Source of the DNA: Gammaproteobacteria bacterium
GTDB lineage: Bacteria > Pseudomonadota > Gammaproteobacteria > Xanthomonadales > Wenzhouxiangellaceae
NCBI GenBank assembly: GCA_003565625.1
Contig: PXBD01000064.1
Span: 1 to 40,050 of the forward strand
DNA: 40,050 bases
Reading direction: 5' to 3'
A program made the translations under genes and the position numbers. Below the pieces are notes generated by a model that saw only the letters and a list, made by a program, of their open reading frames with translations, was not told where the DNA came from and did not search any database. The first letter of the stretch is position 1. Each line of letters opens with the position of its first letter. This document shows positions 29,761-38,389 of this stretch, in pieces.

Positions 29761-32313
29761 GTGCCAGACTGGATCATCCGGCTCGGCCTGCTGATCCTGC
29801 TCGCTGCTCCCGCCACGGGAGCCGTCGGCGATGTGGTGGTGCTGGATCCGGATCAGCCTCGGATCAATCCGACCGAGGCCGTTGAGTTCCTGGCAGAGGG
29901 CCAGCAGGTGTTGAGTCTGGAGCGGGTTCTGGCCGACGACCTGGCCGGCGCCTGGGGGCCCGTGTCTGGCGAAATCAACTTCGGCTACCGCGAAGATTTC
30001 ATCTGGTATCGCTTTCGGGTGGCCAATCCTGGGCCAGACGAGGCCCGGCACTATCTCGAGATTTCCTACCCGTTGCTGGACGATGTCGAGTTCCTTCAGG
30101 TTCACGACGGCAAGCTGCTGTTCGACGCCCTGACCGGCGATGCGCTGCCGCATGCCGCCCGCCCTCTGGCCTACCGGACCTTCGTGTTCCCGTTCGAGGT
30201 GCCGGCCGGAGAAGAGCACAAACTGTTGCTGCGCGTCGGAACCAGTGGCTCCCACCAGGTTCCACTGACCATCTGGCAGGCTGAGGCCTTCGCCGTCTCC
30301 AACAGTCGGGACATGATGATCCGCGGGATCCTGTACGGGATGCTCGCGATCATGGGTTTGTTTACCCTGCTGTTGTTTGTCGCGATTCGCGAACGCAGCC
30401 TGCTGTTCATTTCCGGCGTGCAGTTCGTGTTGCTGGTGGCGATGTCGAGCCTCCACGGGACGTTCTTTCAGTACGTGATCCCGACCCGGCCGTGGTTGCA
30501 CGAATTGTTGATCCTGGTCACGGTCCCGCTTTCGACCTTCTTCTTTGCCGCTTTTTCGATCGAGTTCCTGCGGGCAAAGGCCCGGGCGCCGGGCGTTTTC
30601 CGGGTTCTTGTCGCCTGCGCGATGGTCAGCCTGCTGGCCGCAATCGGTGGTTTGTTCCTGCCTTACGCCCTGTCGACCCGCCTGTCGGTCAGCATTGTGG
30701 CCCTGGGATGCCTGGTGATCCTGATCAGCGGCCTGGTGCTGGCCTGGCGCGGCGAGCGCGACGCCAAGCTGTTCGTGATTGCCTGGTTCGCGCTGCTCGG
30801 CGGAACCGTAGGCCACATTCTGAGTTTGTCCGGTGCCCTGCCCACCGCCCTGAACATGGGGTTTGCCATGGAAACCGGGGCGGTGCTGGCATCGCTGGTT
30901 CTGAGCTTTGCTCTGGGAGATCGCTTTCACAAGGAGCAGCGCGAACGAATCGAGCTGTTACGGGCCCGCGAAGAAGCCGAGCGCGCCGTGCTGGAGTCGG
31001 CGCGCAGGCATCATGTCACCGGACTGCCAAACCGGGTGGCCCTGGAAGAGGCCCTGCACCAACTGCTTGATGAAAGTGCCGAGGCGGCGCCGCGACTGGC
31101 GCTGGTTGTTCTTCATCTGCAGGAATTCAAGGACATCAACAATACCCTTGGTCATGAACAGGCCGACGTCGTGCTGGCCGGGCTGGCCGAGCGCCTGAAC
31201 CGCCAGGTACTGAGCCTGCCTGACCACTTGCCCTTGCAGCACGCAAATGGCGGTGTCTGCGGCCTGGCTCATGTCGAGGGCGTGACCTTTGCCTGTTTGT
31301 TCCAGCAGACGCATGCGGCCACCTTGACCGGTCTGATGCAGGTGCTGATCCGCAACCTGCAGCAGCCGATCGAGTATCGGGAGCTGCGCCTGACGGTCTC
31401 GGCGCTGGCCGGATGCGCCCTGTATCCGGACGACAGCCAGGATGTACCGACCTTGCTGCGGCACGCCTTCATCGCGTTTGGAAAAGCTGCAGGCCAACCC
31501 GACAACATTGCGCTGTACGTGGAAGAGGGTTCGGAGTTCACCGAACGTCGTTTGCGGCTGGTAACCGACCTGTCCGAAGCCATTCGCCGGGATCAGCTGG
31601 AGCTGTATTTTCAACCCCAGATCAGGATCGACAATGGCTCCCTGTACGGGTTCGAGGCATTGCTGCGCTGGCAGCATCCCGAATTTGGCTGGGTTCGGCC
31701 GGATGAGGCGGTGGCCCTGGCCGAAAAGACCGGGCTGATCCAGGTCCTCACTGAGTGGGTCTTTACCCAGGTTCTGGTGTTTCTTCAGCGCATGGAGGAC
31801 GCCGGCCACCTGGTCAGCTGCTCGATCAACGTCAGCTCCCTGAACCTGCGCGAACCGCAGCTCGTGGCCCGGTTTCGGCAGATGCTGGCGCGTTCAGGTG
31901 TTGCCCCGCATCGGGTGGTGCTGGAGCTGACCGAGACCGCAGCGATGGCCGACCCGGAAACGTCCCTGGCGGTTTTGCAGGCGCTCAATGATGCCGGGAT
32001 GCGCCTGGCGATTGATGATTTCGGAACCGGTCATTCGTCGCTGGCCTATATTCGACGCCTGCCGGTACACGAAATCAAGATCGACCGCTCGTTCGTGATG
32101 GAGATGGATCGTTCACCGGAGGATGTCACCATCGTCGAAACGACAGTAAAGATGTGCCACAACCTCGGCTACATGGTGGTAGCAGAAGGCGTCGAATCCG
32201 AGGCGTCCATGAAGTTGCTGGCCGATATGGGCTGCGATGTGGCGCAGGGGTACGGTATTCTGCGCCCGGCTCCGCTGGATGCCGTCATGGACTGGCTGGC
32301 CCGGCGCAGTTGA
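29761..32313 (+). CDS. 7TMR-DISM membrane protein with degenerate GGDEF and active-type EAL domains
   Basis: About 850 residues. A signal peptide (PDWIIRLGLLILLAAPATGA) precedes a periplasmic 7TMR-DISM extracellular domain (EINFGYREDFIWYRFRVANP; PFEVPAGEEHKLLLRVGTSG). Seven membrane helices follow at about 180-380, then a short coiled-coil (KEQRERIELLRAREEAERAV). The GGDEF domain keeps HVTGLPNRVALEEAL but its active loop reads HVEGVTFACLF, so cyclase activity is unlikely. The EAL domain retains YGFEALLRW, INVSSLNL, ELTETA, IDDFGTGHSSL, IKIDRSF, VAEGVES and AQGYG, expected for c-di-GMP hydrolysis. GTG 29761 is chosen for the signal peptide; GTG 29701 would add 20 residues and overlap a TATACT (29706-29711) that may be the -10. 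It diverges from the his operon. Confidence 0.85.
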   Translation: MPDWIIRLGLLILLAAPATGAVGDVVVLDPDQPRINPTEAVEFLAEGQQVLSLERVLADDLAGAWGPVSGEINFGYREDFIWYRFRVANPGPDEARHYLEISYPLLDDVEFLQVHDGKLLFDALTGDALPHAARPLAYRTFVFPFEVPAGEEHKLLLRVGTSGSHQVPLTIWQAEAFAVSNSRDMMIRGILYGMLAIMGLFTLLLFVAIRERSLLFISGVQFVLLVAMSSLHGTFFQYVIPTRPWLHELLILVTVPLSTFFFAAFSIEFLRAKARAPGVFRVLVACAMVSLLAAIGGLFLPYALSTRLSVSIVALGCLVILISGLVLAWRGERDAKLFVIAWFALLGGTVGHILSLSGALPTALNMGFAMETGAVLASLVLSFALGDRFHKEQRERIELLRAREEAERAVLESARRHHVTGLPNRVALEEALHQLLDESAEAAPRLALVVLHLQEFKDINNTLGHEQADVVLAGLAERLNRQVLSLPDHLPLQHANGGVCGLAHVEGVTFACLFQQTHAATLTGLMQVLIRNLQQPIEYRELRLTVSALAGCALYPDDSQDVPTLLRHAFIAFGKAAGQPDNIALYVEEGSEFTERRLRLVTDLSEAIRRDQLELYFQPQIRIDNGSLYGFEALLRWQHPEFGWVRPDEAVALAEKTGLIQVLTEWVFTQVLVFLQRMEDAGHLVSCSINVSSLNLREPQLVARFRQMLARSGVAPHRVVLELTETAAMADPETSLAVLQALNDAGMRLAIDDFGTGHSSLAYIRRLPVHEIKIDRSFVMEMDRSPEDVTIVETTVKMCHNLGYMVVAEGVESEASMKLLADMGCDVAQGYGILRPAPLDAVMDWLARRS

Positions 32314-32346
32314 GCGAAATTGACCACGAAAAGCACTTGGAGCGAC

Positions 32347-32898
32347 ATGAGATCACTGTTTGCAGGGTTGTTGTTGGTACTGCTGAGTGGCTGCGCGATC
32401 TTTCAGAGCGGGCCGCCGTTGCCAACCGTTGATCATGTCGACCTCGACCGCTACATGGGCGAGTGGTATGTCATCGCCAACATTCCCTACTTCGGCGAGC
32501 GCGGCAATGTGGCCGGGCGGGCTATTTATCGCCCGCGTGAAGATGGCCGCATGGACGACATCTACCTGTACCGAAAAGGCGATTTCGACAGCCGCGAGCG
32601 CACCATGGAAGGCGTGGCCTGGGTGGTGGATGAGGAAACCAATGCGCGCTGGAAAGTCCGCTTCTACTGGCCGTTTACCTTCGCTTACTACATTGTCGAT
32701 CTGGATCCGGATTACCAATGGAGCCTGGTCGGGCATCCGTCGCGCAACTACGCCTGGATCATGGCGCGCGAGCCGCGCATGGATGCCGAACTTTACCAGC
32801 GCCTGCTGGCCCGCTTCGACGACCTCGGCTTCGATTCAACCGAGCTGAAAAAAGTGCCGCAGTTTCCCGAACAGCTCGGCCGGCCGGGCTTCCAGTAG
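32347..32898 (+). CDS. blc: Blc-type outer-membrane lipocalin
   Basis: A 183-residue bacterial lipocalin with a lipoprotein signal (MRSLFAGLLLVLLSGC, Cys 16). The lipocalin GxW motif is DLDRYMGEWYVIANIPYFGE. The strand pattern continues through YRPREDGRMDDIYLYRKG, KVRFYWPFTFAYYIVDLDPD and WSLVGHPSRNYAWIMAREP, and it ends in a helix (LYQRLLARFDDLGFDSTELK). Blc binds fatty acids and lysophospholipids and is anchored in the outer membrane. ATG 32347 has GGAG at 32339-32342; the open frame from 32320 places extra residues before the signal. It follows the EAL protein by 33 bases, probably in one transcript. Confidence 0.9.
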   Translation: MRSLFAGLLLVLLSGCAIFQSGPPLPTVDHVDLDRYMGEWYVIANIPYFGERGNVAGRAIYRPREDGRMDDIYLYRKGDFDSRERTMEGVAWVVDEETNARWKVRFYWPFTFAYYIVDLDPDYQWSLVGHPSRNYAWIMAREPRMDAELYQRLLARFDDLGFDSTELKKVPQFPEQLGRPGFQ

Positions 32899-32899
32899 C

Positions 32900-32925
32900 C
32901 CGCGGCCGGATCAGGAGGCCGGCGG
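32900..32925. terminator. Hairpin between lipocalin and EamA genes
   Basis: CCGCGGCC (32900-32907) pairs with GGCCGGCGG (32917-32925) with one bulged base, just after the lipocalin stop and overlapping the end of the convergent EamA gene. There is no T-tract, so its terminator role is a guess. Confidence 0.35.
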
Positions 32926-33804
32926 CTGGGCTGGCGGTGGGCGCCGCCGGAAGCGCATTCTGAGCGTGATCCACAACACCCCGGCCAGGACCATGCCGCC
33001 GCCGAGCATCAGGCGCGGTCCCGGACGGTCGCCCCAGAACACGATCCCCAGCACCACCGCGAGCACAGGCACCAGCAACAGGTAGGGCGTGACCGTGTTG
33101 ACTTCGTGCCGCTGGATCAGCCAGTAAAAGCCGCCGTGGCCGACAATGGATGCACCAATCGCGGAGTAGGCGATGGCGCTCCAGACCGAAGGCCTGGCCA
33201 GTGCTTCGGCGGAGGGCAGCATCGACTCACCCAGTACCAGGGTCAGCCCGATCAGCAGCGGCAGCGACAGCAGCGCGTTCCAGGCCTGAAAATTGAGCAC
33301 GCTGATGCCCTGCAGGCGGCGCATCAGCATGGTCCCAATGGCCAGGGATAACGCAGCCAGCAGCACCAGCACCACCACATCCATCTGGGCCAGGACGAGC
33401 GGATCCAGGCCCATTACCAGCACTCCGGCAAACGCGACCAGGATGCCGGCCGTGGTCCGCCAGCCGATGCGCTCGCCCAGTACCATGACCGCCAGCAGCG
33501 TCGACATCGGTACATACACCTGCATCAGCAGGGCGATGGAGGAAATGTCGCTGGATCGGCCCAGGGCAACGAACAGCAGGGCGAAATGGATGCCGCCCAT
33601 GAACCAGCAGGTCAGCACCAGTCCACCCCACTGGCTGCGCGCCGGCAGCTTGAGCAACGGCGCCAGCAGCACCAGCACCATGGCGAAACGAATCACCGTA
33701 AAACTGAGTGGCTCGACCTGGCCGACAACCCAGGCTGCAGCAATGAAATTGCCGGCCCAGGTCAGGCAGATCAGGCCCAGCAGCAGGAAATGAGATGCCG
33801 GCAC
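32911..33804 (-). CDS. EamA-family (DMT superfamily) transporter
   Basis: A 297-residue protein with ten predicted helices in two EamA repeats: FLLLGLICLTWAGNFIAAAW and PLSFTVIRFAMVLVLLAPLL begin the first; GTMLMRRLQGISVLNFQAWN with GHGGFYWLIQRHEVNTVTPY and PVLAVVLGIVFWGDRPG form the second. Such proteins export or import small metabolites; the substrate is unknown. GTG 33804 is the start; it diverges from the DUF1295 gene, with 109 bases between. The C-terminus is basic then Pro-rich (RMRFRRRPPPAQPPAS). Confidence 0.88.
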   Translation of the reverse strand: MPASHFLLLGLICLTWAGNFIAAAWVVGQVEPLSFTVIRFAMVLVLLAPLLKLPARSQWGGLVLTCWFMGGIHFALLFVALGRSSDISSIALLMQVYVPMSTLLAVMVLGERIGWRTTAGILVAFAGVLVMGLDPLVLAQMDVVVLVLLAALSLAIGTMLMRRLQGISVLNFQAWNALLSLPLLIGLTLVLGESMLPSAEALARPSVWSAIAYSAIGASIVGHGGFYWLIQRHEVNTVTPYLLLVPVLAVVLGIVFWGDRPGPRLMLGGGMVLAGVLWITLRMRFRRRPPPAQPPAS

Positions 33805-33913
33805 CAGGAAAAGGCTTCGAAGTCAATTCGCCATTGTGCATCAGACCAGGCCCAACGAGGGTGTTGCCTGGCGATCATTGCGGTCTCACGACAAGGCTGC
33901 CAAACTTCGTGCC

Positions 33914-34681
33914 ATGTTATTCCTCTCATTGCTGTCGGTCGCCGCGGTCATGGCGCTGCTCTGGGTCTGGCAGACCCGTTCGGGTCGCGCCGACTGGGTG
34001 GATGTGTTCTGGGCCGGAAGCATCGGAGTACTTGCGCTGGCCTATGCGATATTCGGCGACGGGGCGCTGGAGAAACGCATCCTGGTGGTGCTGGTGGCCG
34101 GCACCTGGTCGTTTCGGCTGACCCATCACCTGGCCGTTCGGCTGGCCGGGCATGATCACGAAGATGGCCGCTACCAGGCGATGCGCGAGCACTGGGGCCG
34201 GCGCGCGCCGTTCTGGTTGTTCGTTTTTTTCATGGGTCAGGCGCTGATCGCCTGGCTGTTTTCGCTGCCGGCCTGGGTGGTGGCCAATGACCCTTCGGGC
34301 CAGCTGACATTCTGGGTAGGGCTGGGCGTGATGGTGTGGTTTGTCAGCCTGGCCGGAGAGTCTCTGGCCGACCGCCAGCTGGCGGCATTCCGGCGTGATC
34401 CGGACAACCGCGGTCAGGTCTGCCAGGTCGGCTTGTGGCGCTACTCGCGCCACCCCAACTACTTTTTCGAGTGGCTGCACTGGTTCAGCTACCCGCTGAT
34501 CGCGATGGGCGCCCCGCACCAGTGGATCGCCTGGCTGGGGCCGGTCCTGATGCTGCTGTTCCTGTACCGGGTGACCGGAATTCCCTACACCGAAAAGCAG
34601 TCGCTGAAATCGCGCGGCGAGGCCTACCGCGAATACCAGCGCACCACTTCGGCGTTCTTTCCGTGGCCTCCCAAGCAATAG
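33914..34681 (+). CDS. DUF1295 (steroid 5-alpha-reductase-like) membrane protein
   Basis: A 255-residue polytopic membrane protein of the DUF1295 family. Marks are WVDVFWAGSIGVLALAYAI, AGTWSFRLTHHLAVRLAGHDHEDGRY in two pieces, WGRRAPFWLFVFFMGQALIAW, and the family C-terminal cofactor region CQVGLWRYSRHPNYFFEWLHW with SLKSRGEAYREYQRTTSAFFPWPP. The fold is shared with steroid 5-alpha reductases and ICMT-type methyltransferases; the reaction is not established. ATG 33914 is taken because the hydrophobic first helix begins there. The frame is open to 33836, and no ribosome site is evident for either start. Confidence 0.87.
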   Translation: MLFLSLLSVAAVMALLWVWQTRSGRADWVDVFWAGSIGVLALAYAIFGDGALEKRILVVLVAGTWSFRLTHHLAVRLAGHDHEDGRYQAMREHWGRRAPFWLFVFFMGQALIAWLFSLPAWVVANDPSGQLTFWVGLGVMVWFVSLAGESLADRQLAAFRRDPDNRGQVCQVGLWRYSRHPNYFFEWLHWFSYPLIAMGAPHQWIAWLGPVLMLLFLYRVTGIPYTEKQSLKSRGEAYREYQRTTSAFFPWPPKQ

Positions 34682-34710
34682 GTCCGGCGCTTCCTCACCG
34701 GTCAAGCGTG

Positions 34711-34927
34711 TGGGCAAGGCGAGTACGCTGAGCGCTCGTGCGACTTGTCCTGACGCCAAGCTGCGCTTGCCGCCAGGATTCCCTGTGCTACTCGGCGCGG
34801 GCGGGGCTCGCCTCAACTCACTCCGGGCCTGACGGCCCTGCGCTCAGACACACGGCGAGCCTTTCTCCGCCCGCGCCTGCGTTGCTCGGCGGCGTCGAAG
34901 TCGCACTCAGCGCACTCACCTCGCCCA
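34711..34927. repeat. 217-base quasi-palindromic intergenic element
   Basis: The outer ends are imperfect inverted repeats of 24 bases (34711-34734 against 34904-34927), with about 20 matches; the words TGGGC, GCGAGT and CGCTGAG are shared. A second pair further in, CGCGGGCGG-GGCTCGCC near 34796-34812, mirrors GGCGAGCC...CCGCCCGCG near 34854-34875. At the centre lies a perfect GGGCC-TGAC-GGCCC hairpin (34825-34838). There is no ORF of note. It fills almost the whole gap between the DUF1295 gene and the natB-like gene, and resembles a MITE-like or long REP-type element. Confidence 0.65.
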
Positions 34928-34937
34928 CCCCCTCGTC

Positions 34938-36107
34938 TTAATCCGACGTAAAAATCAGCTTCGGCCGGTTGTACAGGGTCCCGGCAATCGCAGCCAGAAC
35001 CAGGGCCAGGGCGGTGGTCGAGGCAATCGACAGCAGCATCCAGCCGGCGTTGAGCGGCTCCCCGCGGACCAGCTCCAGGATCAGCACGTTCTGACTCAGC
35101 AGCGGAACCAGCGTCATCCAGGTCTCGGTTCGGGTCGGGTCGATCATGATCCAGAAGCTCGGGATCATCGGAATCAGGATGACCATGCCCATGTAGCTCT
35201 GGGCCTCACGGTAGCTTTTGGCGAACGAGGCCAGAATGATCAGCAGGGCCGCAGCCAGCAGTGCCGCCGGTGCCACCAGCACAAACGCCCAGGCGGCGAC
35301 GCGGAAATCCAGGTTCAGCGTCATGTCCATGTCGGCGGTCGGCAGAAAGCTCATGGCATAGACAAAGGCGACCAGCCCCAGCGCCAGGGTCAGCAGGGCA
35401 AAAAAAGTGGTCGCCAGCAACTTGCCGGCCATGATTTGCCAGCGCGGCAGCGGGTTGATCAACAGGGGCTCGAGTGATTTCCGTTCGCGTTCCCCGGCGG
35501 TGGTGTCGGTGGCCATATGCATCGAGCCCATGAACACCGTGATCATGATGAAGTAAGGCAGAAAGGCGAGCAGCATGCCGCCGCGCGATTCCGGCGTCGA
35601 CAAATCGACCACGGAGATCTGCAGCGGGCGGGTCAGGTCCGGGTGCACGCCGCGCAACTGCAGTCGGTTCTGGCTGATCTGCGCCGAGTAGGCATTGAGA
35701 TAACCGCGGACGCGCGCGATGCTGGCCCCGGTGTAGCGCAGCGACTGATCGGCAATCAGCTCTAGCGGCGCCGGTCGTCCGGCAGTCCAGGCGTCCCCGA
35801 ATTCCGGCGGAATGCGCAGGATGATTTCCTCTTCCTCGCGTCGGACGGCGCCTTCCGGGTCGCTTGGTGGATCCTTGATGATCACTCCCTCGCGCTCCAG
35901 AAACCCCGTCAGCGATGCGGCGTGTTCGGCCCCGATCACCGGCAACTCCAGCGCTGCCTCCATGCGCTCGGTTGCCTGTCGGGTCATGAAAGAAATCATG
36001 ACGGCAAAAATCACCGGGCCGAGCAGTGGCCCGAGAATGAGGGTGCTGACGATGACCCGGCGATCGCGCAGGTTGTCCAGCACTTCCTTGAAAAACACCT
36101 GGATCAT
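34938..36107 (-). CDS. ABC-2 type permease, NatB-like
   Basis: A 389-residue ABC-2 permease. One helix lies near the N-terminus (VIVSTLILGPLLGPVIFAVMI), followed by a large extracytoplasmic domain (about 45-175) and then a bundle of five or six helices. The segment DTTAGERERKSLEPLLINPLPRWQIM is characteristic of NatB/YhaP-type permeases. NatAB of Bacillus exports sodium; the substrate here is not determinable. ATG 36107 overlaps the stop of the ATPase gene (ATGA), so the subunits are coupled. It is the last gene of a three-gene operon. Confidence 0.88.
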   Translation of the reverse strand: MIQVFFKEVLDNLRDRRVIVSTLILGPLLGPVIFAVMISFMTRQATERMEAALELPVIGAEHAASLTGFLEREGVIIKDPPSDPEGAVRREEEEIILRIPPEFGDAWTAGRPAPLELIADQSLRYTGASIARVRGYLNAYSAQISQNRLQLRGVHPDLTRPLQISVVDLSTPESRGGMLLAFLPYFIMITVFMGSMHMATDTTAGERERKSLEPLLINPLPRWQIMAGKLLATTFFALLTLALGLVAFVYAMSFLPTADMDMTLNLDFRVAAWAFVLVAPAALLAAALLIILASFAKSYREAQSYMGMVILIPMIPSFWIMIDPTRTETWMTLVPLLSQNVLILELVRGEPLNAGWMLLSIASTTALALVLAAIAGTLYNRPKLIFTSD

Positions 36108-36844
36108 GCCAGCAGCCCCTCGTCGGAACCGATCAGGTGGACAAACGCGTCCTCGAGGTTGTCGCGCCCGGATCGGCGGAGCAGCTCAGCGGCCGTGCCC
36201 TCCGCGGCCACTCGCCCCCTGGCGATGATGACGATGCGATCGCACAAGGCCGCGACCTCCTGCATGATGTGGGTCGAGAGCACCACGCAACGACCCTCGG
36301 TCTTGAGCTGGCGCAGGAAGCCGCGCAGCGCGCGCGTGGTCATGACATCGAGGCCATTGGTAGGTTCGTCGAGCAGGACCGTGCGCGGGTCATGGATCAG
36401 GGCACGTGCAATGGCCACCTTGACCCGCTGGCCCTGGGAGAATCCGGTGGTGCGCCGGTCGATGAATTCATGCATGTCCATCACGCCGGCCAGGTAGTCG
36501 ATCCGCCTGGCGATCGTGGCCTTGTCCAGGCCCTGCAGACGACCGTAGTAGGCGATGTTCTCGCGCGCGCTCAGGCGGTCGTAGAGGCCGCGCGAATCCG
36601 GCACCACGCCGAGCGCACGCTTGACCTGCAGCGGCTCTGCTTCGGGGTCGATCCCATCAATGCGCATACTGCCCGCATCTGGTTTGAGGAGCGTGTAGAG
36701 CATGCGCAGCGTGGTGGTCTTGCCGGCGCCATTGGGGCCCAGCAGGCCGGTGATCTGGCCATCGGGTGCACGAAAACTGACCTCGTCAACAGCCACGACG
36801 CGACCCTTGTCGAAGGTCTTGCGTAATCGGGTCGCTTCAATCAT
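36104..36844 (-). CDS. ABC transporter ATPase, NatA-like
   Basis: A 246-residue ABC ATPase. It has Walker [18 protein letters not shown]-loop region [20 protein letters not shown], signature [18 protein letters not shown] (FSQGQ in place of LSGGQ, as in NatA-type proteins), Walker [13 protein letters not shown] and the H-loop [10 protein letters not shown]. It works with the NatB-like permease downstream. ATG 36844 overlaps the stop of the alpha/beta hydrolase gene. Confidence 0.92.
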   Translation of the reverse strand: MIEATRLRKTFDKGRVVAVDEVSFRAPDGQITGLLGPNGAGKTTTLRMLYTLLKPDAGSMRIDGIDPEAEPLQVKRALGVVPDSRGLYDRLSARENIAYYGRLQGLDKATIARRIDYLAGVMDMHEFIDRRTTGFSQGQRVKVAIARALIHDPRTVLLDEPTNGLDVMTTRALRGFLRQLKTEGRCVVLSTHIMQEVAALCDRIVIIARGRVAAEGTAAELLRRSGRDNLEDAFVHLIGSDEGLLA

Positions 36845-38304
36845 GGTGCCGGCCCCAGCAGGTTCAGGAAAAACGGCTCCGGACCGAGCCGGACCATGCA
36901 GCTGGTGTCGAGTTCATCGAAACTGGCAGTCGTCATGAACTCGGTGCCGATCCGGCTGATGCAGGGTTGGGTCAGCACAATGTGGCCGCGCCCGCGTGCC
37001 ACCAGGTGCAGACTGTTGGAGAACTGGGCATGAGCTTCGTCGCCGTATTCCGGAGGTGTCACCGGATCCAGTTCTCCGGACAGGATCAGGATCGGAACGT
37101 CGCTATCAAACGCTTGATGGAAGTCGTCCGGCCGGTCGCCCAGCGGCCAGTCGCTGCAGACCGCGTCGTAGACTTCCTTCATGGAATTGCCCAGCAGGGT
37201 GTCTTCCTGCTCGGGCATTGCCGGCCAGCCCGGCCAGTCTTCGCTGCAGCCGACCGCAAAATTCAGGCCGATCGCAATCAGCTCGGTCATTTGGTCGGTC
37301 ACGATCAGCGCCTGGCTGGCCAGGCGGGCGGGGTCCCCGCTGGTGGCGGCTTCATGCACCAGCTTGGGGATCAGCGTCTGCGTTTGCGGAGCATAGGCCA
37401 GGAAGCGCAGCGCTCCGGCCAGTGTGGGGCGGGTGAACGGCAACTCCATGACCTCGCCGGTGCGCGGGTGCGTCAGCTCGATGAGCGGGCCGTTATCGGA
37501 TGCGTGGTAGCGCTCCTTCAGCAAGCGAAACGACTCCGGCAAGTCGGGGAACGTCTCAGCACAGCGGGGCTGTTCGGCGCAGGCTGTGAACAGGCCTTGC
37601 AGCGCTCGATCCAGCATCAGACCGTGTTCGGCGCCCAGGTGCAGCCGGGTCGGGACCACGCCGTCCAGAATCACGCTGCGTACCCGATCCGGATACTGGC
37701 GCAGGTAGACCTGGGCCATGCGCGTGCCGTACGAGCCGCCGATCAGGTTGATCTGTTCGAATCCATAGCGCTCGCGCAGCGCCTCGAGATCGCCGGCGCC
37801 GTCGCTGGTGGTGTAGAAGCGCAGGTCGGCATCCCACCGGCGTCGACATTCGGCCAGCTGATCGGTGAGCTGGTCCGGGCTCGGGTCCAGCCAGGCGGCC
37901 TCGTCGTCGTCAAAAGCGCAGTCCAGCCGGTTCGAGCCGCCGGTGCCGCGCTGGTCAAGAAAAACCAGGTCGCGCTCTCGGTTGATGTCGCGCAGGGCGT
38001 GGCGCATGATCGGCAGGGTTTCGCGCGCCGACTGGCCCGGCCCGCCGGCGAGGAAAAACACCGGGTCGGGTTGGGCGCGCGGAGCGCGCGCCGGCAGCAC
38101 GGCGTAGGCCAGTTCCAGCTGTCGGCCGTCGGGGTCGGATCGGTTTTCGGGCACCTCGAAGGTGCCGCAGCGCGCGCTGGCGGTAATTCGGCCACCGCCA
38201 GCCGCCAGTTCGCAGTCGGTCAGGCCAGCGTAGCGATCCTCTGCCGACGCCAGAACCGGCACCAGCAACAAGCCCAGCCAGAAAAAAGAAATTCGAATGT
38301 GCAC
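36841..38304 (-). CDS. Secreted alpha/beta hydrolase, tripeptidyl/proline aminopeptidase-like
   Basis: A 487-residue secreted hydrolase with an N-terminal signal peptide ([20 protein letters not shown]). The alpha/beta hydrolase core has the oxyanion stretch [31 protein letters not shown], nucleophile Ser 191 in [20 protein letters not shown], Asp 413 in [13 protein letters not shown] and His 441 in [12 protein letters not shown]-like C-terminal domain with several Cys follows. Relatives are exported aminopeptidases. It is the first gene of the operon with natA and natB, coupled by an ATGA overlap, so its product may handle something the transporter exports, or the reverse (inference). Confidence 0.88.
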   Translation of the reverse strand: MHIRISFFWLGLLLVPVLASAEDRYAGLTDCELAAGGGRITASARCGTFEVPENRSDPDGRQLELAYAVLPARAPRAQPDPVFFLAGGPGQSARETLPIMRHALRDINRERDLVFLDQRGTGGSNRLDCAFDDDEAAWLDPSPDQLTDQLAECRRRWDADLRFYTTSDGAGDLEALRERYGFEQINLIGGSYGTRMAQVYLRQYPDRVRSVILDGVVPTRLHLGAEHGLMLDRALQGLFTACAEQPRCAETFPDLPESFRLLKERYHASDNGPLIELTHPRTGEVMELPFTRPTLAGALRFLAYAPQTQTLIPKLVHEAATSGDPARLASQALIVTDQMTELIAIGLNFAVGCSEDWPGWPAMPEQEDTLLGNSMKEVYDAVCSDWPLGDRPDDFHQAFDSDVPILILSGELDPVTPPEYGDEAHAQFSNSLHLVARGRGHIVLTQPCISRIGTEFMTTASFDELDTSCMVRLGPEPFFLNLLGPAP

Positions 38305-38389
38305 GCTCCTCAGATCATCTTGCGGTAGTGACGATACACTGCCAGACTACTTTAGCGATTCGCCCTGACGACAATATGTGCCATCGGTC

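Noticed and set aside
31000-31560. Active diguanylate cyclase domain
   Set aside because: The GGDEF domain is present by fold, but the active loop lacks the GG(D/E)EF residues.
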